Assembly: GCA_038146865.1 (NCBI GenBank)
Contig: JAYQSL010000007.1
Location: forward strand, 248,001-312,000
DNA: 64,000 nucleotides
Source of the DNA: GCA-2709075 sp038146865
GTDB taxonomy: Bacteria > Pseudomonadota > Alphaproteobacteria > MPNO01 > UBA2964
Direction of reading: 5' to 3'
The translations under genes were made by a program, and so were the position numbers. Position 1 is the stretch's first letter, and each line of letters begins with the position of its first letter. Below are positions 25,359 to 33,231 of this stretch, piece by piece. A model generated the notes under the pieces. It had not been told where the DNA came from, searched no databases, and worked only from the letters and a program-made list of their open reading frames with translations.

Positions 25359-26581
25359 TGAAGGAATTTCGTCCCAACACGCCGGCAGAGATCAAAACTG
25401 CTATTTTAGACGCGCTCTCTCGTGACTGCGCACTTGCTGTTTGCGGTGGAGGCAGCAAAGCAGGGCTTGGAGGTGAGGTGAATTCTGATTGGGTTTTGAA
25501 TACGTCAAATTTGACGGGAATTTTAGACTATGAACCCAATGAGTTGGTCCTCACCGCGAGAGCAGGAACATCTATTTCTGAAATCGATGCTGTTTTGAAA
25601 GAGGCCGGTCAGCACTTATCTTTTGAACCTCCGGATTGGCAGCTCTTTCTTGGCAACGAAGGCAGCATCCAGACCCTTGGTGGTGTAATCGCAAGTAATT
25701 TCTCAGGTCCAAGGCGGATAGCAACTGGTGCTGCTCGCGACTTTTTTTTAGGTTTAGAAATGGTTACTGGACGCGGGGAAATTATCAAGAGCGGTGGGAA
25801 AGTGGTCAAGAACGTTACGGGCTATGACCTTTGTAAACTGCTAGCCGGTTCTTACGGAACCCTTGGGGTCCTGACGGAGGTAACTGTTAAATGCCAGCCG
25901 TTATCGGAAAAAGTAAGAACTGTTCTAGTTTTGAACTTGTCTGAAAAGCAAGCGATAGAGGCAATGTCCGATGCTCTCAATTCTCACCTTTCAATTACCG
26001 GGGCAGCACATCTCCCAAAAACGATCGCTGTCAAATCTAGAGCTAACTATGTCGGCCAGGCGGGCACCTCAATTACCGCGCTTAGAATTGAAGGCGTAGA
26101 AGTGTCAGTTATTGAGAGGTGCAAAGAATTAAGCAAACGGATGTCCGTCTTCGGAACTGTAGAAGAATTGCATTATCATAATTCAAAAAATTTATGGGAA
26201 GAAATCGCTAATATTTATTACTTTTGTGACAATTTAGAGCCCGTTTGGAGGGTTTCTATTCCGCCCTACTCCGGTGCAGATTTTGTAGAAGCGTTGCGTC
26301 GCGAAATGAACGTTGAGGTTTATTTTGATTGGGGCGGCGGGCTCGTTTGGGTGCAGTTATTAGAGCACAAGGAAGAAGAAGGGGGGTCAGAAATGCGGGC
26401 CTTGGCCCTGAAATATGGTGGTCATGCTGCTCTCGTACGTGCGGGTAATGTCAAACTCATGAGAACCCCATTTTTTGAGGTTCAGGATCCCGGCATCGCT
26501 TGGTTAAACCAGCAAATTAAGCAGAGTTTTGATCCCAAAGGGATACTCAATCCTGGTAAAGTTTTTGGGGCGCTTTTGTGA
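25358..26581 (+). CDS. glcE: glycolate oxidase subunit GlcE (FAD-binding)
   Basis: The 407-residue protein is a shorter PCMH-type FAD-binding subunit. It has VCGGGSKAGLG (about residues 27-37) and LGGVIASNFSGPRR (about 105-118) in the FAD domain, and ends in DPKGILNPGKVFG, the typical FAD-oxidase C-terminus. It pairs with GlcD to form the dehydrogenase; both are required in Escherichia coli. Its start shares one base with the glcD stop and its stop shares one base with the glcF start. Confidence 0.95.
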   Translation: MKEFRPNTPAEIKTAILDALSRDCALAVCGGGSKAGLGGEVNSDWVLNTSNLTGILDYEPNELVLTARAGTSISEIDAVLKEAGQHLSFEPPDWQLFLGNEGSIQTLGGVIASNFSGPRRIATGAARDFFLGLEMVTGRGEIIKSGGKVVKNVTGYDLCKLLAGSYGTLGVLTEVTVKCQPLSEKVRTVLVLNLSEKQAIEAMSDALNSHLSITGAAHLPKTIAVKSRANYVGQAGTSITALRIEGVEVSVIERCKELSKRMSVFGTVEELHYHNSKNLWEEIANIYYFCDNLEPVWRVSIPPYSGADFVEALRREMNVEVYFDWGGGLVWVQLLEHKEEEGGSEMRALALKYGGHAALVRAGNVKLMRTPFFEVQDPGIAWLNQQIKQSFDPKGILNPGKVFGALL

Positions 26582-27900
26582 TGGACACTCAATTTACCGA
26601 AGCACAGCTTGCTGACCCTAGAATTAGCCAGGCAAACGATATTTTGAGATCATGTGTTCATTGTGGTTTTTGTAATGCGACATGCCCTACATATTTGCTT
26701 ACCGGTGATGAGAGGGATGGGCCGAGAGGTCGCATCTATATGATACGAGATATTTTACAACAAAATCGTGCAGCAACCTCATCAGAAGCACACCATTTGG
26801 ATCGCTGCCTGTCTTGTTTTTCTTGTGTCTCAACTTGTCCGGCAAGTGTTGATTATCGCCGCCTGATTGATCCTATGCGGGAGAGATTGCTTCGGAGTTT
26901 TAGTCCGCCTCTTAGTGGTAACATTTTTAGACGCCTAATTGGAGAAGTTCTCACGCGGCCAAGACTTTCCGGACTACTTATTTTGATCTCACAACCCTTT
27001 AAGTCCGTCCTGCAGCTGGCCCCGGGGCCTTTTGGGAGGCTGTTTAAAAGTTTGCCGGCAACAAAACCATCTATGCCAATGGCTGAAGGGCTCTATAAAG
27101 CCAAGGGTCATCGGAAATTTCGGGTCATTCTAAATCCCGGTTGTATTCAGCAAACTGTAGCCCCTCAAATAAACAAATCCACAATAAGTTTACTAACCCG
27201 GCTTGGGGTAGAGGTCGTGGTGCCAAAAGGAGGAGTATGTTGCGGATCCCTGCATCACCACCTCGGACTCTCAGAAAAATCAATCAATTTGGCTAGAAGA
27301 AATCTGGGAGCTTGGGAAGCTGCGGAAGCATCTTATGGGCCTATTGATGCGATCATCTCAAATGCTTCGGGTTGTGGGGTAATGATGAAAGATTACGGGG
27401 AACTATTGAAGGAAGATGAGAGTTGTTTCGCTGTTGTTAAGCGTTACGCTGAGAAAGCCATCGATATTTGCTCTTTCCTATATGAAGCGGATCTGAAGTT
27501 GGAGGTAATAGAAAAACCTTCATCTAAAGTGGCTTTTCATATGCCATGCTCGTTATTGCACGGCCAAGGGGTCGCTGCGGCCGAGGCAGGACCCGAGTTG
27601 CTCCGACGAGTAGGTTTCGAGGTCGTTAGACCCAAGGAAGAGCATATCTGTTGTGGTTCTGCTGGCACTTATAGCATGTTGCAAGGCATCATGTCCGATG
27701 CCCTCAAACAAAGAAAATTAGATGCCCTCCGGGACCTTGAGGCAGATGTGGTTGCTTCGGCCAATATAGGTTGCTTGACTCAACTGGATGGGGGACTTGC
27801 AGTGCCCACGGTCCATGTGGTTGAGTTGTTGGACTGGGCTACTGGGGGCACAATGTCCAATAGACTAGCCGGATCTATGCCTGGAGGCGTTAATGGATAA
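26581..27900 (+). CDS. glcF: glycolate oxidase iron-sulfur subunit GlcF
   Basis: Starting at the ATG inside TGATG (26581), the protein has 439 residues. Two 4Fe-4S motifs are visible near the N-terminus, CVHCGFCNATCP (about residues 23-34) and CLSCFSCVSTCP (about 78-89). Two CCG domains follow, with CCGSLHHH (near 220) and CCGSAGTYS (near 357). GlcF transfers electrons from GlcDE to the quinone pool at the inner membrane. The 3' end overlaps the TPR gene by 8 bases. Confidence 0.95.
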   Translation: MDTQFTEAQLADPRISQANDILRSCVHCGFCNATCPTYLLTGDERDGPRGRIYMIRDILQQNRAATSSEAHHLDRCLSCFSCVSTCPASVDYRRLIDPMRERLLRSFSPPLSGNIFRRLIGEVLTRPRLSGLLILISQPFKSVLQLAPGPFGRLFKSLPATKPSMPMAEGLYKAKGHRKFRVILNPGCIQQTVAPQINKSTISLLTRLGVEVVVPKGGVCCGSLHHHLGLSEKSINLARRNLGAWEAAEASYGPIDAIISNASGCGVMMKDYGELLKEDESCFAVVKRYAEKAIDICSFLYEADLKLEVIEKPSSKVAFHMPCSLLHGQGVAAAEAGPELLRRVGFEVVRPKEEHICCGSAGTYSMLQGIMSDALKQRKLDALRDLEADVVASANIGCLTQLDGGLAVPTVHVVELLDWATGGTMSNRLAGSMPGGVNG

Positions 27901-28450
27901 ATTCATAACGTGGCTTAACGCGTCTGCAGAGCTTTATTTCCCTAACATTGGTTTGGAGGAAATTGATGTTGATCCCCAGTTAGAGGCCCTGTTTTTGGCC
28001 TTAGGAAGCGCCAGCTCAGAGGTAGAAGCGGCGCCCATAGAGTCGATGATATGGTCTATTTGGTCAAAATCAGGCGATAAACAGGTCGATAAACTTATGG
28101 AGCGAGGGAATCTTGCTTTGCGCCAGGAGAATTTGTTGGATGCCTTTACGTTTTTTGATGCCGTAGTTGAAATACTTCCGGATTTTGCGGAGGGCTGGAA
28201 CCAACGTGCCACGGTTAATTATTTATTGGGTGATTTCGATAGCTCTATCAGCGACGTTGAGCGGACTCTCTCGCTGGAGCCACGACATTTTGGTGCCTTA
28301 TCTGGTTTGGGTATGATAGCTTTAACTTTAGGCCAAGATGAGCAGGCCCTGGAAGCCTTTGAAGCAGCATTAGATATTCACCCTCATTTATCAGGGGCCA
28401 TAAGTCATATTAAAAAGTTACGAGAAAAGGTCCGAGGCTTAGGATCCTAG
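27893..28450 (+). CDS. tetratricopeptide-repeat protein cotranscribed with glcDEF
   Basis: The 185 residues contain about three TPR units between residues 65 and 170 (ERGNLALRQENLLDAFTFFD, then GWNQRATVNYLLGDFDSSIS, then ALSGLGMIALTLGQDEQALE). There is no signal peptide or membrane segment. The N-terminal 60 residues are acidic and not recognised. Small TPR proteins of this type are common in alphaproteobacteria and act as protein-protein scaffolds. The 8-base overlap with glcF indicates coupling, so a role in assembly of the glycolate oxidase complex is possible but unproven. Confidence 0.85.
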   Translation: MDKFITWLNASAELYFPNIGLEEIDVDPQLEALFLALGSASSEVEAAPIESMIWSIWSKSGDKQVDKLMERGNLALRQENLLDAFTFFDAVVEILPDFAEGWNQRATVNYLLGDFDSSISDVERTLSLEPRHFGALSGLGMIALTLGQDEQALEAFEAALDIHPHLSGAISHIKKLREKVRGLGS

Positions 28451-28474
28451 GTGTTTTGAAAACTAGTGTTTGCT

Positions 28475-29892
28475 CTAGTCATCGAGGAGTTCGACCCTAA
28501 GAACATTTGTTGCTCCCGGTGTCCCAAAAGGTACCCCTGCAGTTACAACCAGCGGTTGACCCGGAGACGCAAATTCAAATTTTTTCGCTAGTGCCCTTGC
28601 CTCGTCAATCATTGCAGCGAAGTCCCTGGCATCCTCGGCGATCACGCACTGCACCCCCCAAACTACTGCTAGCCTTCGCGCCGTGCGAACATGTTCTGTA
28701 ACACATAATATTGGCACCGTCGGCCTTTCCCTTGCTGCTCTGATCGATGTGGAGCCCGATGTGGTATATGTGACAATTACGGCCGCCGATACAGTTTGTG
28801 CCACCTGCCGAGCCGCCGCTGTAATAGCGTCTGCTGTTGTAGCCTCAGGGGTAGTATTGGAGATTCCGCCACGGTCCCAAAATATTGGATCTCGCTCAAC
28901 GCGGCCTATGATGCGTTCCATAATCTTCACAGCCTCAATCGGATATGATCCCACGGCTGTTTCAGCAGACAACATAACTGCATCAGCTTGATCGTATATC
29001 GCAGTAGCAACGTCCGACGCCTCTGCTCTTGTCGGCCTTGGTGAGGAGATCATTGACTCAAGCATCTGCGTCGCTACGACGACCGGTTTCCCATGCTTTC
29101 GGCATGCTCGAATAATTCTCCTTTGGAGAATTGGAACGTCCTCCGTGGGCATTTCAACGCCCAAGTCACCTCTTGCTACCATTATGGCATCTGACATCGC
29201 CACGATATCATCGAGGTGATCTATCGAGCTGGGTTTTTCAAGTTTAGACATGATCAGAGCGCGATCTCCGATCAGCTTTCGAGCTTCTCGAACATCCTCT
29301 GGGCGTTGGATAAAACTTAAACCTATGTAATCGACCTCCTGGTCTAATGCGAACTCTAGGTCAGATCGATCTTTATCTGTGATTGCTGTTATCGGCAGAA
29401 CCGCGTTTGGAATATTAACCCCTTTGCGATCTGAGATAGTCCCTCCGACAGCAATTTTGGTGAGCGCATAATCTTTTCCCGCTTCCTCAACCGTGAGGCT
29501 GAGTTTTCCATCATCCAATAGAATTGTGGTACCCTCGTCTAGGGCCGCAAAGATTTCTGGATGCGGCAAGCAAATGCGGGTGTGATTTCCGGGCTCCGAT
29601 CCAGGTCAAAACGAAAAGACTTTCCCTTTTCCAGCTTTGCCGACCCATTTTCAAATTCTCCTACGCGAAGCTTCGGCCCCTGTAGGTCTGTGAGTATAGC
29701 GATGGGACGACTGAATTTCTTTTCTAACGCTCGAATCGCAGATATACGTTTAGCCTGGTCCTCTCTGTTGCCATGGCTAAAGTTTAGCCTGAACACATCT
29801 GCGCCAGACTCGAAAAGTTCTTGAATGACCTCAGGCCTCTCAGTTTTTGGTCCGAGGGTGCAGATGATTTTTGCTTGCCGGTAACGACGCAT
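28475..29892 (-). pseudogene. pyk: pyruvate kinase, interrupted by a 1-base frameshift
   Basis: Two minus-strand frames together encode a complete pyruvate kinase of about 472 residues. The first (from 29892) begins MRRYRQAKIICTLGP and runs to the start of the B domain. The second contains PHPEIFAALDEGTTILLDDGK, the active-site MSKLEKPSSI, MVARGDLGVE and PVVVATQMLESMI, and the C-terminal domain. Restoring one C in the CCC run (plus strand GGG, 29578-29580) joins them as SPEITPRICLPHPE, matching the family. Pyruvate kinase turns PEP and ADP into pyruvate and ATP. It lies 8 bases downstream of glycerate kinase. Sequencing error is the likeliest cause. Confidence 0.9.
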
Positions 29893-29900
29893 GACGACGC

Positions 29901-31157
29901 TTATAACCTAACCTTAGGTGGATCACCAGAGCTTAGATATGCGCATCTAAAATCGTTAAGATTAGTTCCAGTCGGTCCAGTCTTGATGAGTTCCTCAGTC
30001 AATTCAAAGGCCTCGGCGGCTGCATGTTTTTCCAAGTAAACTTCCGGAACAATTCCAGCTTGCCTCATTCTCTGAATTGTTTTCGGGGTTACCATTGCGC
30101 CAGCTGCGCCCGAGGACCCATCCAAACCGTCGCTATCGCATGCAATGCCATACAACATCCCCTTGTTCTCTAACTCTAATGCAAGGGCTAAGAGATATTC
30201 GGTATTTCTTCCGCCCCGTCGTTTGAAAGCATTTCTGTCCAGCTTCACCGTTAGTTCCCCCCCCGATAACAAAACTGTGTCCAGTGGTAATTTCATTAAT
30301 TTTTCAGCGTGTAGCTTGGCTACTTCTTGGGATGACCCTTGAACCGCATCACCAAGGTTCTGAACAGATATACCCCTTGAGGAGAGGTCCATCTCGGCAC
30401 TTCGCAACATGTCAGATCCAGAGAGCACTATATGCGTCGTAGAGCTCAAATTGCTCTCGAGGGACACCGCCTTTGATCTCTCGGTTAGATATTTCTCAAC
30501 GGGTTTCGAAATAGGAATTCGGTATTTTCCCAGAATATGCCTTATGTCTAACGGGCTCGCTGCAGAGGGGATTGTAGGCCCAGATGCCACCGCCTCAGGA
30601 TAATTTCCAGGAACATCTGAAATTATCAAAGTTATCAAGGTGGCTGGAGACGCTGCTAAGGCTAGCCGGCCTCCTTTAATTCTGGAAATTTCTCTTCGGA
30701 CAGCATTAATTTCGGAAATTGATGCGCCGCTGGCCAGCAAGGCTTTTGTTAGGGTTTGTTTCTCGGCGAGTGAAATCCCGGGTGGCGGATAACAAACCAG
30801 TGAAGAACCGCCACCTGAAATGAGGGCTATCACGAGATCTTGCTCGCGCAAATTATCGACTGTTTCTAAGAGCCTTTTAGCAGCAAATAAACTTGATGAG
30901 TCGGGAACTGGATGTCCGGCAAAGATGGTATCTAATCGTTTGCATCCGCTTTCTGTTCCGTGGGGTACTGCGATGGCGCCAGAGCAATCTTGATAAAAGT
31001 CTTCGACAGCCAATGCCATTCTGGCGGAGGCTTTGCCAGCTCCGATGACAATAACTCTGCCGTTTACATTTTTTGGCAAATATTTTCTGATTAGGGGGTA
31101 TGGATCGCTAGCTCGCAAGGCACGATTAAATATTGCCCTTAATGGTAATTCTGACAT
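29901..31157 (-). CDS. gckA: glycerate 2-kinase (GckA/TtuD, MOFRL family)
   Basis: The 418 residues match the DUF4147-MOFRL architecture of bacterial glycerate 2-kinases, often misannotated as hydroxypyruvate reductase. Visible motifs include VIGAGKASARMA (about residues 36-47), ISGGGSSLVCYPP (about 114-126) and, in the MOFRL domain, GGRNTEYLLALALEL and CDSDGLDGSSGAAGAM. It phosphorylates D-glycerate to 2-phosphoglycerate. Followed 8 bases later by pyruvate kinase, it gives a short path from glycerate (via enolase) to pyruvate and complements the convergent glycolate oxidase operon. Confidence 0.93.
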   Translation of the reverse strand: MSELPLRAIFNRALRASDPYPLIRKYLPKNVNGRVIVIGAGKASARMALAVEDFYQDCSGAIAVPHGTESGCKRLDTIFAGHPVPDSSSLFAAKRLLETVDNLREQDLVIALISGGGSSLVCYPPPGISLAEKQTLTKALLASGASISEINAVRREISRIKGGRLALAASPATLITLIISDVPGNYPEAVASGPTIPSAASPLDIRHILGKYRIPISKPVEKYLTERSKAVSLESNLSSTTHIVLSGSDMLRSAEMDLSSRGISVQNLGDAVQGSSQEVAKLHAEKLMKLPLDTVLLSGGELTVKLDRNAFKRRGGRNTEYLLALALELENKGMLYGIACDSDGLDGSSGAAGAMVTPKTIQRMRQAGIVPEVYLEKHAAAEAFELTEELIKTGPTGTNLNDFRCAYLSSGDPPKVRL

Positions 31158-31230
31158 AGCCGTTTTGGGATAGAACCTTTATGTTTGAGTAATAGATTAA
31201 ATGAGATGAGGTCCGGAGGAAATTAGAAAG

Positions 31231-31548
31231 ATGACCGAAATAGATCAAAATACCCGCATGGAGTTGGAAGCGGCTGCATTTAGAACGCTTGTCGGACACC
31301 TACAGAAGAGAACAGATGTCCAGAATATTGACCTGATGACTCTGGCAGGATTTTGTCGGAATTGTCTCAGTAAGTGGTATAAGGCAGCTGCTGACGAGAG
31401 GGGTATCGACTTGGATATGGATACAGCGCGCATGGATGTCTATGGTATGACATATGACGAATGGAAGAATACCTATCAAAAGGAGTCCACGGCTGAGCAG
31501 CAAGAAGCGTTCAAAAAGGTAATGGCTGATCCAAATCTAACAACCTAG
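31231..31548 (+). CDS. DUF1244 family protein
   Basis: This 105-residue soluble protein has the DUF1244 hallmarks AAAFRTLVGHLQKRTDVQN (about residues 10-28), LAGFCRNCLSKWYKAAA (about 36-52, with a Cys pair spaced by two residues), and GMTYDEWKNTYQ (about 71-82). The family is small, mostly proteobacterial, and has no assigned function; the CRNC segment could hold a metal. The ATG is preceded by CCGGAGG, a strong ribosome-binding site. It is divergent from glycerate kinase and upstream of gapR by 99 bases. Confidence 0.88.
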   Translation: MTEIDQNTRMELEAAAFRTLVGHLQKRTDVQNIDLMTLAGFCRNCLSKWYKAAADERGIDLDMDTARMDVYGMTYDEWKNTYQKESTAEQQEAFKKVMADPNLTT

Positions 31549-31647
31549 TTTTAAGGACAAAAAGGCCCCCTCCAGAAATCTTTGCGATTTATTCGGGCTT
31601 TCAAGATATTTTTTGACATAAGAAAATTTTTATAAGGAGCAAAAGGT

Positions 31648-31929
31648 ATGCCCGAGGGCACTGGGACGATCGCCAGAGATCAGTTGCGCGCTTTTATCGA
31701 GAGGATTGAGAGGCTGGAAGAAGAAAAAGCTAATCTTCTTGCTGATATCAGGGAAGTTTATGCTGAAGCCAAAGCTATGGGTTTTGACCCAAAGATTATG
31801 CGAAAAGTCGTTTCATTGAGGAAAATGGACGTCGAAAAGCGTCAAGAAGAAGATTTTGTTTTAGATACCTATTTGAATGCCCTAGGGATGCTGGAGCAAT
31901 CCGGGGTGGATCCTGATCAATTTAAATAG
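31648..31929 (+). CDS. gapR: GapR-type nucleoid-associated protein (DUF2312)
   Basis: The 93-residue protein matches GapR/UPF0335. DQLRAFIERIERLEEEKANL (about residues 11-30) is the coiled-coil start, followed by VYAEAKAMGFDPKIMRKVV (about 37-55) and SLRKMD. GapR of Caulobacter encircles overtwisted DNA ahead of replication and transcription and stimulates topoisomerases. A strong AAGGAG stands before the ATG. It is followed by the convergent SDR gene after 16 bases. It is the only nucleoid- or transcription-related DNA-binding protein that I recognise in the window. Confidence 0.92.
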   Translation: MPEGTGTIARDQLRAFIERIERLEEEKANLLADIREVYAEAKAMGFDPKIMRKVVSLRKMDVEKRQEEDFVLDTYLNALGMLEQSGVDPDQFK

Positions 31930-31945
31930 GCAGCTGAAAAGCAAA

Positions 31946-32644
31946 TTAAAACTTCTCCTTCCATGGTCGTAATTCTGTCTCCCATGCCCAACTGTCTCGT
32001 GGTTGCTTCCAAAATTGCCAATAATTCTCTGCTATCGAATTAGGATCTAGGAGGCCATCGGGCCCTCGATCGTTTCTAGGGTCATCTGGTCCTTTGCTTA
32101 TTCCACCGTCTATTACAAAATGACCGATGTGGATGTTTTGCGGATGAAGTTCTCTAGCCAATGCCTGGGCAAGGCCCCGCAAACCGAACTTGCCCATGGC
32201 GAAGGTGGTTGAGTTCGGGTATCCCTTCACCCCTGCTGATGCCCCGGTAAAAAATATTGCCCCACTGCCTTTTTTTAACATTCGCTTAGCAGCCTGTTGG
32301 GCCATCAGGAAACCACCGTAGCAAGAGATTGTGATAGCGCGAAGAACCGCTTCGGGGTCGATGTCAGTGATCGGCCCTCGTACCCTATTAGAGGCGTTGT
32401 ATATTGCTAGGTTAGGTTCTCCAATTTGATTGCCTACAGTCTCAAAAAGAATTTCCATCTCTTTAGGAACGGATGCATCGCATTTGTATGCTTTAGAGCC
32501 GGTCTCCTCACAAATTTTGGTAAGTTTCTCAATATTCCTTGCAGCTAAAGCCACGCGAAACCCTTCGCTAGAAAAACGGCGAGCTATACTTGCGCTGAGT
32601 CCAGGACCTGCGCCCACTATTAGAACTGTTTTTGCATCGGTCAT
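31946..32644 (-). CDS. SDR family oxidoreductase lacking the canonical Tyr
   Basis: The 232-residue Rossmann protein has the SDR nucleotide-binding motif VGAGPGLSASIA (about residues 10-21) and NAS near residue 84. The catalytic-region Ser is present in FTGASAGVKG. The YxxxK motif, however, reads FAMGK (about 148-152), so Tyr is replaced by Phe while Lys is kept. Reductase activity may therefore be altered or absent. ATG at 32644, lying 23 bases downstream of the BON-domain gene. Its substrate is unknown. Confidence 0.85.
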   Translation of the reverse strand: MTDAKTVLIVGAGPGLSASIARRFSSEGFRVALAARNIEKLTKICEETGSKAYKCDASVPKEMEILFETVGNQIGEPNLAIYNASNRVRGPITDIDPEAVLRAITISCYGGFLMAQQAAKRMLKKGSGAIFFTGASAGVKGYPNSTTFAMGKFGLRGLAQALARELHPQNIHIGHFVIDGGISKGPDDPRNDRGPDGLLDPNSIAENYWQFWKQPRDSWAWETELRPWKEKF

Positions 32645-32667
32645 GTTACATCCTTAAATCTCTTGTT

Positions 32668-33231
32668 TTAGCTTACCTCAATATATTCAATGATTCCTCT
32701 AACCCTGCTGGTTTGACGAATGATTCTAAGTATATCTGCTTTCTCTGAAGAGCTTTTTGTTCGTCCTAACAAGTAAACCGTTCCGTTAACGACCCGCCAT
32801 CGATAGTTAAGCCATTTGATATCCTTTTTAGATAACAGTTGCGCGCGAATTTTGGCGTCAATCCAGGTATCGTTTGCTCTAGTTTTGATGTTGTCGTTCT
32901 TCACAATTTTGATGTTGTTGTAAAGCGCCCGAACGTTTGTGAGACCATTCACGAGCCTGGCTGCGCGGCGCTTGTTACCCTCGCTTGATACCATACCGGT
33001 TAGCATGACGCGCCCCTCGTAAGCGTCAACAAATACGCTAAAGAAAAGATCGCGGTTACGCTCCGATAAAAGCCTTTTATTAATGTCTAGGATAATCTCG
33101 TTGTCTGCAATTGTATTTCCACGGGACCTGTCATCGCCAAATGTCGCCAAAGGCCCGGTGCATCCACCCAGCAAGATCAAAGTTAGAAGGGCCGGTAAAA
33201 TTCTTGATTTAAGAGTAATTTTACGATCCAT
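32668..33231 (-). CDS. BON-domain lipoprotein (DolP/OsmY-like)
   Basis: With ATG at 33231 (GGAGG upstream), the 187-residue protein begins with a lipoprotein signal: a basic N-terminus, a hydrophobic core and the lipobox LLGGC near residues 20-24. Two BON domains follow (about 45-115 and 120-187), with the usual G-x-V-x-L-x-G pattern in GRVMLTGMVSS and GTVYLLGRTKS. BON lipoproteins such as DolP sit in the outer membrane and bind anionic phospholipids. The start overlaps the end of the acyl-CoA synthetase gene by 11 bases, which indicates translational coupling. Confidence 0.9.
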   Translation of the reverse strand: MDRKITLKSRILPALLTLILLGGCTGPLATFGDDRSRGNTIADNEIILDINKRLLSERNRDLFFSVFVDAYEGRVMLTGMVSSEGNKRRAARLVNGLTNVRALYNNIKIVKNDNIKTRANDTWIDAKIRAQLLSKKDIKWLNYRWRVVNGTVYLLGRTKSSSEKADILRIIRQTSRVRGIIEYIEVS

